Of a DNA stretch of 5,100 nt, positions 4,569 through 5,100 are shown piece after piece. The translations under genes were made by a program, and so were the position numbers. The stretch covers positions 1-5,100 of the forward strand of contig JAAYAS010000095.1 of the NCBI GenBank assembly GCA_012719255.1, in the 5' to 3' direction. The notes below the pieces were generated by a model that was given only the letters and a program-made list of their open reading frames with translations, made no database searches and was not told where the DNA came from. This DNA comes from Microbacteriaceae bacterium (GTDB taxonomy: Bacteria; Actinomycetota; Actinomycetes; Actinomycetales; Microbacteriaceae). Positions within the stretch are counted from its first letter, which is position 1. Every line of letters starts with the position of its first letter.

Positions 4569-5039
4569 ATGTTCTCGGATGCGACGACGCAGCTGGTGGA
4601 GCGCATCGCCGATGCGCTGCTCGACTCGGGCCGCACGATCGCGGCCGCCGAGTCGCTGACGTGCGGTCGGCTCACGCACGCGCTCGGCGCCGGCCCCGAC
4701 ACCTCGGAGTGGCTGCGGGGCGGCGCCACGGTCTACCAGACGGGCGCGAAGCACGAGGTGCTCGGCGTCTCGCCGGGTCCGGTGGTCACGGCGAAGTGCG
4801 CGGAGGAGCTCGCCGCCGGCGCGGCGCGGGTGTTCGGCGCCGATGTCGCGGTCGCGACGACCGGGGTCGGCGGGCCCGGTCCCGAGGAGGGCGAGCCGCA
4901 GGGCACCGTGTTCATCGGCTGGTGCGTCGACGGCGCCACCGGCAGCGAGCGCCACCGCTTCGACGGCGATCCGGTCGAGGTGCTCGAGCAGGCGACCGAC
5001 GCGGCGCTCGCGGCGGTGGTGCGGGTGCTGCACGACTGA
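4569..5039 (+). CDS. pncC: CinA-family NMN amidohydrolase (PncC, single domain)
   Basis: This 156-residue protein is the stand-alone CinA C-terminal domain, which removes the amide of nicotinamide mononucleotide to give nicotinate mononucleotide and ammonia in the cytoplasmic pyridine nucleotide cycle. Family motifs are TIAAAESLTCG at residues 23-33 (with the conserved ES pair E28-S29), GGATVYQTGAKHEVLGV at 51-67 (conserved K61), and TTGVGGPGPEEGEPQGTV at 97-114, the usual actinobacterial form of the TGxAGP loop. Full family length is about 150-165 residues, so nothing is missing. The usual C-terminal GDRxxVR pattern is GDPVEVLEQA here (133-142), lacking both arginines. The ATG at 4569 gives the normal N-terminus, and the open frame upstream to 3192 is the antisense of other genes. 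The N-terminal MoaB-like domain of two-domain CinA is absent, so the DNA-uptake role of the name does not follow. Confidence 0.93.
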   Translation: MFSDATTQLVERIADALLDSGRTIAAAESLTCGRLTHALGAGPDTSEWLRGGATVYQTGAKHEVLGVSPGPVVTAKCAEELAAGAARVFGADVAVATTGVGGPGPEEGEPQGTVFIGWCVDGATGSERHRFDGDPVEVLEQATDAALAAVVRVLHD

Positions 5040-5076
5040 GCGCCGGCGCCCCCGGATGGGCGGGGCGCCGGCGCTC
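5038..5076. terminator. Perfect 15 bp GC-rich hairpin after CinA
   Basis: GAGCGCCGGCGCCCC (5038-5052) pairs perfectly with GGGGCGCCGGCGCTC (5062-5076) around a nine-base loop. The 5' arm begins inside the CinA stop codon. There is no T-run on either side, as is common in high-GC actinobacteria. Its place between CinA and an apparently convergent gene suggests a two-way terminator. The hairpin is certain; the function is inferred. Confidence 0.75.
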
Positions 5077-5088
5077 GGCGGGGGCGGG

Positions 5089-5100
5089 TCAGTGCGCGTC
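5089..5100 (-). CDS. 3' end of a convergent gene at the right edge (partial)
   Basis: On the - strand the edge reads GAC GCG CAC TGA, that is D-A-H-stop, with GC at each third position. It stops 12 bases beyond the hairpin, where a convergent gene would be expected. Four codons are too few to be sure and give no family. Confidence 0.25.
   Translation of the reverse strand, partial: DAH

Noticed and set aside
1..5100. Search for RNA genes, insertion sequences, attachment sites, phage or defence genes
   Set aside because: I saw no tRNA-like cloverleaf, no rRNA segment, no transposase motif, no terminal inverted repeats and no composition shift that would mark a mobile island.

Overview
The window is very GC-rich (well over 70% by eye, with GC at almost every third codon position in the real genes). 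It has the gene style of a high-GC actinobacterium, most likely Micrococcales and perhaps Microbacteriaceae. Supporting signs are an actinobacterial-type CinA, a CDGSH/haem-oxygenase-like pair, TANNNT -10 boxes placed directly before start codons, and an intergenic repeat that I recall from that family. The genus cannot be fixed from this sequence.

Layout: six complete genes, one of them a previously easy-to-miss 37-codon-class small gene, plus two gene tails at the edges. (1) The left edge carries the last codons of a probable + strand gene, convergent with a complete GCS2/YbdK-type carboxylate-amine ligase gene (- strand, 54-1130). (2) From the same intergenic promoter region, facing the other way, run a 37-residue one-helix membrane peptide gene (1206-1319) and a four-helix DUF6766-like membrane protein gene (1316-1999), joined by an ATGA start/stop overlap. 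(3) Convergent to these, with a 7 bp gap, is a - strand pair: a haem-oxygenase-like iron-containing redox enzyme (2258-3409), then a CDGSH 2Fe-2S protein (2007-2261), again joined by ATGA. (4) After a 127 bp gap with two hairpins and a possible operator comes a single-pass membrane protein gene with an extracellular beta-rich domain (- strand, 3537-4439). (5) Divergent from it is a single-domain CinA/PncC NMN amidohydrolase gene (+ strand, 4569-5039), followed by a perfect 15 bp hairpin and the apparent tail of another - strand gene.

How the parts may work together: the best functional unit is the redox enzyme/CDGSH pair, where a diiron oxygenase-type protein is translated together with a small 2Fe-2S protein that could supply electrons or iron. 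The small peptide and DUF6766 protein look like a second unit in the membrane. CinA (pyridine nucleotide salvage) and the envelope protein share only a divergent promoter region in which both -10 boxes read TACCCT and both transcripts may be leaderless. I see no tRNA, rRNA, CRISPR array, insertion sequence, phage gene or toxin/defence system. This is a mostly chromosomal, housekeeping-like stretch with a few poorly described families.
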